DNA of 54,468 nt from a virus: the IMG/VR virus record IMGVR_UViG_3300021424_000043, positions 1 to 54,468 of that record. The stretch is one strand, 5' to 3'. Position numbers and translations under genes: made by a program. The notes below the pieces were generated by a model. It was not told the origin of the DNA and ran no database searches. It saw nothing but the letters and a program-made list of their open reading frames with translations. Shown here one piece after another: positions 47,520 through 54,468 of this stretch. Every line of letters starts with the position of its first letter. The stretch's first letter is position 1.

Positions 47520-47525
47520 GTTCTA

Positions 47526-47554
47526 ATTTTACTACTATATAAATCAATAGTCAA
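47526..47554 (-). promoter_or_regulatory. Sigma70-type promoter at leaderless spacing (166-aa gene)
   Basis: TTGACT (47549-47554), 17-bp spacer, TAAAAT (47526-47531), then 6 nt to the ATG at 47519. Confidence 0.75.
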
Positions 47555-48998
47555 GTTTCTCCAATGTAAATGGATACTTTGCTTCCTTATAAAATGCTTT
47601 TCTTTGTGTCAAATGACGTTTGGCAAATTTACAATCGCTTGTAATATCCCAAATCTCTACATGATCCTTGTCTTCCGCTTTTCTAATACCGCGTCCAATC
47701 GATTGGATAACTCTGACAAATGACTTGCCGGGCTCAATAAGAACAAGATTGAAAATGCGAGGGATATTAATACCCACAGCAGCAACTCCATAAGTGGCAA
47801 CAATAACTTTAGTATTGCTAGTCTTAATTTCATCATATTCTTCTTTACGCTCCATTAGTTTTGTCTCGCCTGAGATGAATACACTATCATCTATACGTGA
47901 TTGTAATTCGCGTCCTGCATTGACACGATCAACAAGTACTAGTGTATTACCACTATCTTTAATTTTGTTAATTAACTGGCCAATTTTGTCTAGGCGCTCA
48001 CTATGCTCTAACAAATATTTGAGTTCGCTTTGATAATTGGTAAACTCTACACCATCTTTTAATTGAACTATGTTCACATGACATTGTGCTAACACACCTT
48101 TTTCTTGTAATTCAGCCGCGCTAAGTTTTCCTATTACAGGTCCCAGACTTACAAGTAAACTAATTTGCTCATACATGGCTTTAGGTATAGTGCCTGTCAA
48201 CCCCCAGCGTATAGGTATTTGACTAAATGGGCCTGTAAGTAAGGACTTTAACGCATCAGCCTTAGCCATATGTACTTCATCTACCATTACACAAACAACA
48301 TCCTCGATAAACTCTTTGATACTGACTTCTGCTTCGCCTGCTTTAGTATTCTTTAACATATTGTTAAGGCTTTGCCAAGTACAGATCGTATGCTGCTTGT
48401 TATATTCTTTTCTATCTCCAAAGTACACACCAACATCTAAGCCTAGATTGATGTAGTCTGCTTCAGTTTGCACTACAAGGCTTTTATTTGGAACTATCAC
48501 TATGCTGCGTCCATAATGCTCAACGCTTTTTGATAGAGCCGCTGTCATTATAGTCTTACCTGCACCTGTGGCTACCTCTTGAATACACTGAGTGTTATTT
48601 AAAAAGTTATTGATAATTTCTACCTGATAATCACGAAGGACGATTGGTTCGCCTTGTTGCGTATGACCTTTAGTCCAAACCTTATTGCTAAAACTATCTT
48701 CTTTAATCTGATCAAAACTATATGATGTTTGATACTCGCGTAGGTCTACAAGATCAATATCGTAATCATATTCTTGTAGTATGGGTACAACATCTGGTAT
48801 TAAATTTATATATGTACTGCCTGCCAAACTACAATAACTTACCTTTCCGTTCCATCTACCAAGACGGACTGCGGGTAGATAACGTGCGCCCGGAATTTCA
48901 TGTTCAAATTTACGCATCAATGCCTTACGGCAGTCCAACTCAAGACCTTCTATCTTGCAGTTGACTTCATCTTTGATAATTATTTTCGCTGTTCTCAT
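47544..48998 (-). CDS. uvsW: UvsW DNA/RNA helicase
   Basis: 484 residues (T4 UvsW: 503). Superfamily 2 motifs: LRDYQVEII (Q-type motif), ATGAGKT (143-149, Walker A), DEVH (240-243, Walker B), WGLTGTIP (motif III-like), VATYGVAAVGINIP (motif V) and QSIGRGIRK (motif VI). The N-terminal ~100 residues include RYLPAVRLGRWNG and match the UvsW-type DNA-binding domain. It remodels stalled forks and R-loops and unwinds branched recombination intermediates. Its start overlaps the CWC gene by 32 nt. Confidence 0.95.
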   Translation of the reverse strand: MRTAKIIIKDEVNCKIEGLELDCRKALMRKFEHEIPGARYLPAVRLGRWNGKVSYCSLAGSTYINLIPDVVPILQEYDYDIDLVDLREYQTSYSFDQIKEDSFSNKVWTKGHTQQGEPIVLRDYQVEIINNFLNNTQCIQEVATGAGKTIMTAALSKSVEHYGRSIVIVPNKSLVVQTEADYINLGLDVGVYFGDRKEYNKQHTICTWQSLNNMLKNTKAGEAEVSIKEFIEDVVCVMVDEVHMAKADALKSLLTGPFSQIPIRWGLTGTIPKAMYEQISLLVSLGPVIGKLSAAELQEKGVLAQCHVNIVQLKDGVEFTNYQSELKYLLEHSERLDKIGQLINKIKDSGNTLVLVDRVNAGRELQSRIDDSVFISGETKLMERKEEYDEIKTSNTKVIVATYGVAAVGINIPRIFNLVLIEPGKSFVRVIQSIGRGIRKAEDKDHVEIWDITSDCKFAKRHLTQRKAFYKEAKYPFTLEKLDY

Positions 48999-49152
48999 GG
49001 TATAATTCTATTACACATCTTTCGCATAAACAATCAGTATATTGTTCAGTTTTATCCAATCTAATATAAGGCTGGTCAAAACACCAACAATCGTACCCTG
49101 AACCATTACATATAAATTTAGTCCTACATTTCTCGCAAATTAACTCTCTCAT
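48967..49152 (-). CDS. Cysteine-rich CWC-type protein (61 aa)
   Basis: Eight cysteines (C6, C9, C15, C22, C24, C41, C43, C46) in the order CxxC...C...CWC...CLCxxC, the layout of the cysteine-rich CWC family, which probably binds zinc. The function is unknown. It overlaps UvsW by 32 nt downstream and the 325-aa gene by 4 nt upstream (ATGA), so it is translated with both. Confidence 0.75.
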   Translation of the reverse strand: MRELICEKCRTKFICNGSGYDCWCFDQPYIRLDKTEQYTDCLCERCVIELYHENSENNYQR

Positions 49153-50126
49153 TTTACGTATACAGGTCTAGAATTTTTTATTAATATAACTTTACACGCT
49201 CTGCCCGGATTCCAAACAGCGGGGTTATTTTTAAAAGTTAGTATTATTTGGAAATCATTAGAATCGCTATCACTCGGTATTGAAACTTCTATGTCCGATA
49301 ATTTAAATTTATTCACTATCTCTTTGTAAAGAGTATTTCTATATAACACATGCCCTTCAATAAGTATTTTTTTGATGTTTAGGTTATGTAGATAATTTAT
49401 TAGTATATCAATTTCATCAATATCAATATCATAAATTTGTGAGGTAGCAAATTTTTGCTCCTCATTTACAACTAGATCATCGTCAATTTTAATTCCATAC
49501 TTACTTAAAAAGAATATTGTTTGTGAATCATCACTAAGTTTAGTTGGTAAAACATTATAAAGTGGTTCGTTAAGTGCTGCAATATAAAAGTTATTGCCCA
49601 CTTTTACAAGAGTAGGATCCCAGTAACAGTTTTCATATTTTTTAATATCGATTAACAAATCTTGTATATTTTTACTACATACCACATCTTCAAAGTTTTT
49701 ATAAACTAAATCTAATGTATGTTTTAAATTAAATGTATTATAATCAGCCGTATAACATTTACGTTTTTTATTCCATATCAAATCACTACGACTTTTTTGT
49801 AATGCTGAGATAAATTTCTTACTAAAAGGATTTCTAACAGTAATTTCTTTATTAGTAACATTAATATAAGTTTTACGATATTCGGCTAATGTTTCAAGTA
49901 ATGGATTTTTCCAAGATAAATTTTTTAGACTTTGTATATCCAAATTGTTATTGCGTAATTGCTTTTGGTACTTGTCTATCAATTTATCCAATAGTTTATT
50001 CTGCCCGGTCGTGACATTACGCTCAACGGCAATTTTGGCAAGATTACTAAAGAACAAATAATCTTGCTTACTTACATGAATGTGTCCTTGAGTTAGATAA
50101 TCTACAAGGTCATCTTTTAATAGCAT
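49149..50126 (-). CDS. HARP-like-domain protein next to UvsW (325 aa)
   Basis: Residues about 88-145 (INVTNKEITVRNPFSKKFIS, LIWNKKRKCYTADYNTFNL) match the HARP-type substrate-recognition pattern: beta-strand, Pro, helix, then (W)-N/D-K-x-x-x-x-(W/Y). HARP is found with fork-remodelling helicases such as SMARCAL1, and UvsW is the phage counterpart encoded in the same operon. The rest is alpha/beta without an ATPase motif. I infer a DNA-structure-binding partner. A TTTACA/TAAAAT promoter ends 7 nt before the ATG. Confidence 0.5.
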   Translation of the reverse strand: MLLKDDLVDYLTQGHIHVSKQDYLFFSNLAKIAVERNVTTGQNKLLDKLIDKYQKQLRNNNLDIQSLKNLSWKNPLLETLAEYRKTYINVTNKEITVRNPFSKKFISALQKSRSDLIWNKKRKCYTADYNTFNLKHTLDLVYKNFEDVVCSKNIQDLLIDIKKYENCYWDPTLVKVGNNFYIAALNEPLYNVLPTKLSDDSQTIFFLSKYGIKIDDDLVVNEEQKFATSQIYDIDIDEIDILINYLHNLNIKKILIEGHVLYRNTLYKEIVNKFKLSDIEVSIPSDSDSNDFQIILTFKNNPAVWNPGRACKVILIKNSRPVYVK

Positions 50127-50133
50127 ATCGTAT

Positions 50134-50162
50134 ATTTTACTATTATTTTATTTTGTTGTAAA
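50134..50162 (-). promoter_or_regulatory. Sigma70-like promoter at leaderless spacing (HARP-like/CWC/uvsW operon)
   Basis: TTTACA (50157-50162), 17-bp spacer, TAAAAT (50134-50139), then 7 nt to the ATG at 50126. The -35 overlaps the 3' end of the preceding terminator. Confidence 0.6.
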
Positions 50163-50188
50163 GGAAAGAGGGTCATTACGACCCTCTC
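50160..50188 (-). terminator. Terminator after the AAA+ ATPase gene
   Basis: An 8-bp perfect stem AGAGGGTC/GACCCTCT (50167-50187) with a 5-nt loop is followed on the minus strand by TTCCTTT. Confidence 0.75.
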
Positions 50189-50209
50189 GCCTCAGCGGGT
50201 AACGGAGTA

Positions 50210-51241
50210 TCAAGCCCGCTTCATAACAGTATTCTCAGCCAACATTCGCCAGTTAGCCGGGCTAATCTTAACAAGATCAGCAATCTTAAGAGCCATACGC
50301 ATACTCAGTTCACGCAACTTTGCCTTGTTATCCCACATAAACTGCATGACCTGATCTGCCTCGCCATATTCAAAACTGTAGTCACGGAACAGGCCGCCAT
50401 CAGTATCACGATGCACCTGCTTGATACGCAACAATTTGTCACGATCGGTGTCAATTGTTAAGTCAAGAAAGTGACAACGACTCTGAAGTGCCTCAAGATG
50501 ATCCTGCAACTTTTTGCTTCTAATATGATCAAACTTAATGTTAGTGATAAAGATAGCCGAACCGTTGAAGTCAAACGCATCGGGTATGCCTTCACGCCTT
50601 AACATACTACTGTCACTATTCCAGTAAATACGCCGCTTTTTGCCACTATCAAGAGCAGCCTTGAGAATGTTGAGCGAGAGATCGTCCATCAACACACTGT
50701 CACAGTCATCGAACACTAGTACGTGATTTTTGTCACTATGCTTGAACAGTGTAGCATAGAGACCAAGTGCTGTCATAGCACCCTTGACGACCTCATACTT
50801 TAGAGTCTTACCTGCTATACGATCAAACATACTAGCCTTTTCTAACTGCTGCTCAACTCCAAAACTCTTGCCAACGCCGGGAGGGCCACTCACAATCATA
50901 GCACGTATGCCACCGTTCGTAGTAGCACGTGCCATTTCATCAAGAATCGCAAAGCGGGTAGCAATACGATTCATAGCCTCGTCATCAGATTCCTGAACGA
51001 CAGTAGCAGCGGGAACAAACTGACTAATATTTGCAGGGGCAGCACCGCCCACAAATTCATAGTCATGCTGATCCGTAACCTTGATACGAATGAGTGAACT
51101 CTGATTAGGGAACAGACCACCGTTTTCAACAGTAATCCACTTACCCGTCTTGCCACTCTGAAGTCCCTTTACCAACTTGAACTGGGTATTAATCACAGGG
51201 ACCTTGCGATACGACCCATTCTTAACAAGAACAACTGACAT
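50210..51241 (-). CDS. AAA+ ATPase (343 aa)
   Basis: Walker A GPPGVGKS (119-126), Walker B VLVFDDCD (174-181), and an AAA+ sensor-1-type IFITNIKF (about 230) followed by an arginine-containing SRCHFLDL. The ~100-residue N-terminal domain (YRKVPVINTQFKLVKGLQSG) is phage-specific. It is not gp44 by sequence. AAA+ proteins of this kind act as remodellers or chaperones; the client is unknown. Start ATG at 51241 with CGGAG. A TTGACC/TATACT promoter indicates early expression, and a terminator ends the unit. Confidence 0.85.
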   Translation of the reverse strand: MSVVLVKNGSYRKVPVINTQFKLVKGLQSGKTGKWITVENGGLFPNQSSLIRIKVTDQHDYEFVGGAAPANISQFVPAATVVQESDDEAMNRIATRFAILDEMARATTNGGIRAMIVSGPPGVGKSFGVEQQLEKASMFDRIAGKTLKYEVVKGAMTALGLYATLFKHSDKNHVLVFDDCDSVLMDDLSLNILKAALDSGKKRRIYWNSDSSMLRREGIPDAFDFNGSAIFITNIKFDHIRSKKLQDHLEALQSRCHFLDLTIDTDRDKLLRIKQVHRDTDGGLFRDYSFEYGEADQVMQFMWDNKAKLRELSMRMALKIADLVKISPANWRMLAENTVMKRA

Positions 51242-51274
51242 AAAATACTCCGTTAATAATCAATCAACTATACT

Positions 51275-51303
51275 AGTATACGAAAAATCGTACCCTAGGT
51301 CAA
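51275..51303 (-). promoter_or_regulatory. Sigma70-type early promoter for the AAA+ ATPase
   Basis: TTGACC (51298-51303), 17-bp spacer, TATACT (51275-51280). Leader with CGGAG. Confidence 0.85.
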
Positions 51304-51334
51304 GAACTATAAATCCAACAAAATCAACGACTTA
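51301..51334 (-). repeat. Upstream promoter-region repeat, copy 1
   Basis: 34-bp segment matching 51980-52013 at 29 of 34 positions. It ends in the -35 of the ATPase promoter and covers the 3' end of the 66-aa gene. Confidence 0.75.
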
Positions 51335-51524
51335 GAATCTCTGTAAGTCTTTGATTTATAAGATCCATTTCAGCCTGCTCAACATAGAAGTCTGTTGTAG
51401 GATCGTAGTACTGCCCTGCTTTGGTATCGTAGTACAGTGTACGACCACTGAAGTCAAACGGACCTTCAAGACCCTTGCGTGGACCATATTTCTGCTCACG
51501 CAGGGGAAGTGTACGATAGCCCAT
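51324..51524 (-). CDS. Small unknown early protein (66 aa)
   Basis: It starts MGYRTLPLREQKYGPRKGLE at the ATG at 51524, two bases after the upstream stop; a longer in-frame extension to 51590 would overlap the previous gene. The pattern FDFSGRTLYYDTKAGQYYDP resembles small phage early proteins of unknown role. It is part of the unit driven from 51954-51982. Confidence 0.7.
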   Translation of the reverse strand: MGYRTLPLREQKYGPRKGLEGPFDFSGRTLYYDTKAGQYYDPTTDFYVEQAEMDLINQRLTEILSR

Positions 51525-51525
51525 A

Positions 51526-51732
51526 TTAGCCCCAATCCTTGAAGTTACCAGATGCTTGATTATCTCTGTAGCCCCTAGCATATTCCTCACACTCCTGAAG
51601 GGTCATGCGGTCCTGACCAATTTCTTCAGAATTGTAAGTATCACCCACAAAGTAGTGGGGGCGAAAACCACGCTGATAATAACTATCAGCTGCTCCGCGA
51701 TCATAGGGACCGCCGTGACGCTTATTGACCAT
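51526..51732 (-). CDS. Small conserved-looking early protein (68 aa)
   Basis: MVNKRHGGPYDRGAADSYYQ followed by RPHYFVGDTYNSEEIG and YARGYRDNQASGNFKDWG. This pattern is widespread in phages but unnamed. The ATG at 51732 overlaps the end of the 67-aa gene by 11 nt, indicating coupling. An in-frame extension upstream to 51795 looks spurious because it lies within that gene. Confidence 0.75.
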   Translation of the reverse strand: MVNKRHGGPYDRGAADSYYQRGFRPHYFVGDTYNSEEIGQDRMTLQECEEYARGYRDNQASGNFKDWG

Positions 51733-51925
51733 TTGACAACTCCATATAAACAGCCTCGCGGACATCAGTATCCGTAGCCTCTTCAAACCCATCAAGTGTA
51801 CTCAGATCATAGAGTAAGTCCATGACTTGGTCCCAGTCAAGTTCCGCTCGTTTTGCGGTCTCAACCACGCCCATTATCAGAGCATTACCTGCGTCTGTGA
51901 ACATACCATAATACTTGATAGACAT
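51722..51925 (-). CDS. Small unknown early protein (67 aa)
   Basis: Acidic helical protein (AGNALIMGVVETAKRAELDW, DQVMDLLYDLSTLDG). No known family. The ATG at 51925 is chosen because CGGAG lies before it, and the promoter 51954-51982 gives a leader of about 23 nt. It heads a three-gene early unit. Confidence 0.75.
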   Translation of the reverse strand: MSIKYYGMFTDAGNALIMGVVETAKRAELDWDQVMDLLYDLSTLDGFEEATDTDVREAVYMELSNGQ

Positions 51926-51953
51926 AAAAACTCCGTGAATCAACTGTATAGAT

Positions 51954-51982
51954 AGTATGCGCCCAAACTAGGCCTAAATCAA
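51954..51982 (-). promoter_or_regulatory. Sigma70-type early promoter for 51324-51925
   Basis: TTGATT (51977-51982), 17-bp spacer, CATACT (51954-51959). Confidence 0.75.
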
Positions 51983-52013
51983 GAACTATAATTCCAATAG
52001 AATCAATAACTTA
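51980..52013 (-). repeat. Upstream promoter-region repeat, copy 2
   Basis: Partner of 51301-51334, in the same position relative to the -35 of the next early promoter. Confidence 0.75.
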
Positions 52014-52111
52014 CGTAGCCGTCTAGAACCTAATAGGCCTGGATATAAGCGGGTCTGCTTAAATGTATAGCAATATAGCACTATACGCTGCTCTGGGGCT
52101 TTAAGACGATA

Positions 52112-52324
52112 CTATTTCTTTAATTCATCAATTATTCTATTTTGTTCGTATTCCAATTGACTTACGCGAATATTAAACAAACAATACAAGATATAGGCTG
52201 CTACAATGCCAGTATATATTATGAAGCCATACTTAGGCGAAAGATATTCAAGTCCGTAGGCTATACCTGCCATTATACCTATAGCCATAGTAATTTGTAA
52301 AAAAGCCTTGGTGCGAATTTTCAT
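52112..52324 (-). CDS. Small membrane protein with two transmembrane segments (70 aa)
   Basis: MKIRTKAFLQITMAIGIMAG begins the first hydrophobic helix; the second is YGFIIYTGIVAAYILYCLF; a charged C-terminal tail follows. The ATG at 52324 has an excellent AGGAGAGG ribosome site, so the longer in-frame extension to 52438 is rejected. It is expressed from a consensus sigma70 promoter, so it is an early inner-membrane protein, possibly affecting host membrane functions or superinfection (inference). Confidence 0.75.
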   Translation of the reverse strand: MKIRTKAFLQITMAIGIMAGIAYGLEYLSPKYGFIIYTGIVAAYILYCLFNIRVSQLEYEQNRIIDELKK

Positions 52325-52354
52325 TAACCTCTCCTTAAATTTATCACAAGATGT

Positions 52355-52383
52355 AGTGTACACAGGTCTATATATTGTGTCAA
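52355..52383 (-). promoter_or_regulatory. Sigma70-type early promoter for the membrane protein gene
   Basis: TTGACA (52378-52383, full consensus), 17-bp spacer, TACACT (52355-52360). Leader of about 25 nt with AGGAGAGG. Confidence 0.85.
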
Positions 52384-52397
52384 ACTTTATTAGCCCA

Positions 52398-52652
52398 TTA
52401 CTGATAACGTAGTGTGTAGAGTTTATCCATTTCGCCACGAAATGTTTTTATACTATCACAAATAGCATAAGGTATATTATCAATTTTTAATTTTATAAAA
52501 GTAGAATTGTATATACAAACTTCTACATCACTGCCTTGATATACAAAATTTATAATAGTTGCGTATGAATTTATAAATATTTTTGGTTTACTATCTAGGT
52601 AGTAGTTTTGTGTTGTAAGGTAGGCGTTGATTAAATGCACCACCTGTGTCAT
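52398..52652 (-). CDS. Small unknown protein downstream of UvsY (84 aa)
   Basis: Alpha/beta protein (MTQVVHLINAYLTTQNYYLD, KIFINSYATIINFVYQ) with no recognised family. The ATG at 52652 overlaps the uvsY stop (ATGA); a longer in-frame start at 52715 lies inside uvsY. It is the last gene of the uvsX-uvsY unit. Confidence 0.7.
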   Translation of the reverse strand: MTQVVHLINAYLTTQNYYLDSKPKIFINSYATIINFVYQGSDVEVCIYNSTFIKLKIDNIPYAICDSIKTFRGEMDKLYTLRYQ

Positions 52653-53110
52653 CAGGAGACCGTAACGTCTTCCATACCCGCAGTACGCAGGCGAACGATA
52701 TGGCCTAGTTGCCATTGCTTGCTATCAAGACCCTTCATAATGCCAAGCCACTTGTTACGCAAAAGTGCTACCTCGTTGATTAGAACTTCAAAGTCAATAA
52801 CTTCATCTTCGCCGTCCACATACTTTTCAGCATCACGGCTTGTTAGGGCCCTATTATATCCTTCTAAATATTTCTGAAAGTATTTACGTCTTAACTTACG
52901 TAATTGTATGTTAAGATAATTCAATACTGCCTCAATCTCTTGTAATTGATTGAAGCGTTCTTCTGTGATACCGGGTAAGTTTGAGATATTTTTCTCTACC
53001 CTTCCACCTACACGGCAATCATATTTTGCTTGTAATAGTTCTGCTTCATAATGACTTATGAAGTCGGGGATTACACTTAAATCAGTTGTGATTCTGGTAT
53101 ACCAGTTCAT
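52652..53110 (-). CDS. uvsY: UvsY recombination mediator
   Basis: 152 residues (T4 UvsY: 137), helical. The central RRKYFQKYLEGYNRALTSRD followed by AEKYVDGEDEVIDFEVLINE matches UvsY of T4-like marine phages. UvsY displaces single-strand-binding protein and loads UvsX on ssDNA. It lies two genes downstream of uvsX in the same transcription direction, with ATGA coupling to the next gene. Confidence 0.9.
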   Translation of the reverse strand: MNWYTRITTDLSVIPDFISHYEAELLQAKYDCRVGGRVEKNISNLPGITEERFNQLQEIEAVLNYLNIQLRKLRRKYFQKYLEGYNRALTSRDAEKYVDGEDEVIDFEVLINEVALLRNKWLGIMKGLDSKQWQLGHIVRLRTAGMEDVTVS

Positions 53111-53113
53111 TCA

Positions 53114-53371
53114 TCACCAATTATCGTCGTAATCCTCATCTTCCTCTTCTTCCTCTTCGTACTCGTCCTCTTCCTCTTCCTGTGATGCGACATACGCTTT
53201 TATAGCATCCATTACATCACTATCTCTACGAAACTCTGCCTTGATATCGCTTGCTTCATAATCATTTTGAATAAGAACATCTACAAGTGATTCCGCAGCA
53301 TCTGGAAGATTCGTTTCATCAATTTCGCTTTTAACAGCACGCCATACTTCAGCTACAACTGTAATACTCAT
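53114..53371 (-). CDS. Small acidic protein between uvsX and uvsY (85 aa)
   Basis: The folded helical N-terminal part (VAEVWRAVKSEIDETNLPDA, VLIQNDYEASDIKAEFRRD) is followed by a 20-residue tail of nearly pure Glu/Asp with Tyr. The tail could mimic DNA or bind a basic protein. A small gene in this place occurs in T4-like marine phages, but the function is unknown. GGAGG ribosome site; 5-nt gap from uvsX. Confidence 0.75.
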   Translation of the reverse strand: MSITVVAEVWRAVKSEIDETNLPDAAESLVDVLIQNDYEASDIKAEFRRDSDVMDAIKAYVASQEEEEDEYEEEEEEDEDYDDNW

Positions 53372-53376
53372 CTGAG

Positions 53377-54435
53377 TTATTCCTCCACTACAGAATTTGT
53401 ATTACTTATCTTTTGTTTACGATTTTGATATTCTAACATTACTTTGTCGAGGCAATGATCTTCGTTGCTTTCCCAACCCTTGCGAAAGAATTTAAGTGAC
53501 TCTCCATCTTCAGTAACATAACTAAGTCTATTACCTTCTTTTGTTAAAATATTTGCTTTCTCAAATAAATCAAGCAATCCACTATATGGATTCATGCCAG
53601 TTTCATAAGGAATCTTAACTTGTACACTTTCAAATGGCTTTGCGTATCGTGTTTTCATGACCTTACAAGCACTACGAATACCACGCACTTCAGTAATCTT
53701 ATTACCATCATCATCTTCCTTTAGTTTAAGTTTTTTCATAGCGACAACAATACTTGACGCATAGATGAAGCCTTGACCACCGCTGATCTTGTCATCTGGA
53801 TCAAACATATCTTGTGACGCATATGTATGATTAGTTGCGACTAGACCAACATTATGACTACCAAACATGTTCACACAGTTACGAACAAGCGCAGTCAATG
53901 CTTTGGGCTTGCGACCCATGTCACCCTTCATATCGCCTGCTTCAAATTGATTCACATCAGTTGGAGTCAACAACATACCAAGGCTGTCAATGATAAACAA
54001 TACCTTAGGCTTTTCACCTTCAGGCATAGTTTTATATGACTTCATAAATTCACTGATAGTTTTGGCAACATCGTCAATCATTGCCATATTGAGTTTCAAT
54101 AACTTATCTTCACTAGTATCAACATCAAGCGCCTTTAGCCAAGTTTCATCTAATGCATTTTCTGTATCAACTAATACGACAAAAATGCCCTGTTGTTGAG
54201 CATGCCTTACAAGGTTGCCTGAACAAATATAACTCTTGCCTGAACCGGGTTCGCCTGCGAATACAGTGACCTTACCTAATGGGACTCCTTTGTTAAAGTC
54301 TCCGCTAATAAGATAATTGAGAGCGTGGTTACCGGTACTGATCCAATCAGTAGGATCATTGAAACCAATGCTAAGACCTTCAATACTTTTGGTAATATCT
54401 TTTCTAAATTTACTAACATCAAATGGTTTGGCCAC
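53377..54435 (-). CDS. uvsX: UvsX recombinase (RecA family)
   Basis: 352 residues (T4 UvsX: 391). Walker A GEPGSGKS (61-68) and Walker B VLFIIDSLGML (145-155). The polymerisation and L2 regions are visible (SGGQGFIYASSIVVAMKKL). It forms filaments on ssDNA for strand exchange, repair and recombination-dependent replication. GTG start at 54435 with a strong AGGAGG ribosome site. The promoter is outside the window. Confidence 0.96.
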   Translation of the reverse strand: MAKPFDVSKFRKDITKSIEGLSIGFNDPTDWISTGNHALNYLISGDFNKGVPLGKVTVFAGEPGSGKSYICSGNLVRHAQQQGIFVVLVDTENALDETWLKALDVDTSEDKLLKLNMAMIDDVAKTISEFMKSYKTMPEGEKPKVLFIIDSLGMLLTPTDVNQFEAGDMKGDMGRKPKALTALVRNCVNMFGSHNVGLVATNHTYASQDMFDPDDKISGGQGFIYASSIVVAMKKLKLKEDDDGNKITEVRGIRSACKVMKTRYAKPFESVQVKIPYETGMNPYSGLLDLFEKANILTKEGNRLSYVTEDGESLKFFRKGWESNEDHCLDKVMLEYQNRKQKISNTNSVVEE

Positions 54436-54468
54436 AAGCCCTCCTTATTTAAAAATATTCTTTCGTAA

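Larger units (their letters stand above)
51926..52111. other. Intergenic early-regulatory region without a gene
   Basis: It holds a sigma70 promoter, one copy of the 34-bp upstream repeat and a weak GTATAG/CTATAC hairpin (about 52067-52086) just after the 70-aa gene that could terminate it. No tRNA or other RNA gene could be supported here. Confidence 0.55.

Noticed and set aside
50210-51241. Clamp-loader large subunit gp44
   Set aside because: It has Walker motifs, but the N-terminal domain and motif context differ; no SRC box of the clamp-loader type is evident.
52014-52111. Possible tRNA or small RNA in the intergenic region
   Set aside because: A GGTTCTAGA stretch and small hairpins exist on the minus strand, but no acceptor/T/D/anticodon cloverleaf can be drawn.

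Overview
The window is part of a T4-like myovirus genome (contractile-tailed, lytic type), AT-rich and very densely packed. Recognisable T4-family proteins are UvsX, UvsY, UvsW, gp41 helicase, gp61 primase, a gp62-like clamp-loader subunit, gp1 dNMP kinase, gp4 head completion, a gp16-like small terminase, gp13/gp14-like neck proteins, gp15, gp18 sheath and gp19 tube. Fibre style and accessory genes (MazG, A-type Fe-S carrier, peptide deformylase, 2OG-Fe(II) oxygenases, Nudix, MGME1-like PD-(D/E)XK nuclease) resemble marine or freshwater T4-like phages of the cyanophage/pelagiphage kind. No photosynthesis gene is present, so the host cannot be named from this sequence. No rRNA, convincing tRNA, CRISPR or insertion sequence was seen.

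Layout. 1-6993 (minus): three Asn/Gly/Thr-rich, partly collagen-like tail fibre genes. 7085-17307 (minus): a large acidic protein of unknown role, then small terminase, gp4, a tube-fold paralogue, gp19 tube and a very long gp18 sheath. 17432-23179: a lone plus-strand HNH-like gene, then minus-strand gp1 kinase, a possible glycosyltransferase, gp13-like neck protein, an SGNH-hydrolase-like protein, MazG and unknowns. 23277-26794 (plus): a gp14-like neck protein, gp15 and a Nudix hydrolase, ending in a strong terminator. 26840-34167 (minus): membrane/coiled-coil protein, small structural proteins and a giant fibre. 34213-41477 (minus): nuclease, Fe-S carrier, structural and unknown proteins, helicase, primase and a BppU-like protein. 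41565-50126: mostly overlapping minus-strand genes for replication, repair and metabolism. 50210-54435 (minus): AAA+ ATPase, small early genes, UvsY and UvsX.

Regulation is unusually readable. Late/structural genes carry a T4-late-type core (GATAAATA and variants). Several early genes carry sigma70-type promoters with hexamers 16-17 bp apart. Both kinds appear in two forms: with a leader and a visible Shine-Dalgarno sequence, or so close to the start codon (4-5 nt from the late core, 6-8 nt from the -10) that the predicted transcript begins at or next to the start codon. This points to widespread leaderless mRNA.

The most unusual coding observation is a 210-residue protein (42406-43038) that keeps, in order, the catalytic-Asp and other motifs of bacterial DnaE (C-family polymerase). 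It is translationally coupled, through an 82-residue protein, to a DEDDh 3'-5' exonuclease. This looks like a miniature, split Pol III-core-like module in a phage lineage that normally uses a B-family polymerase. All homology statements come from reading motifs by eye; no search was run.
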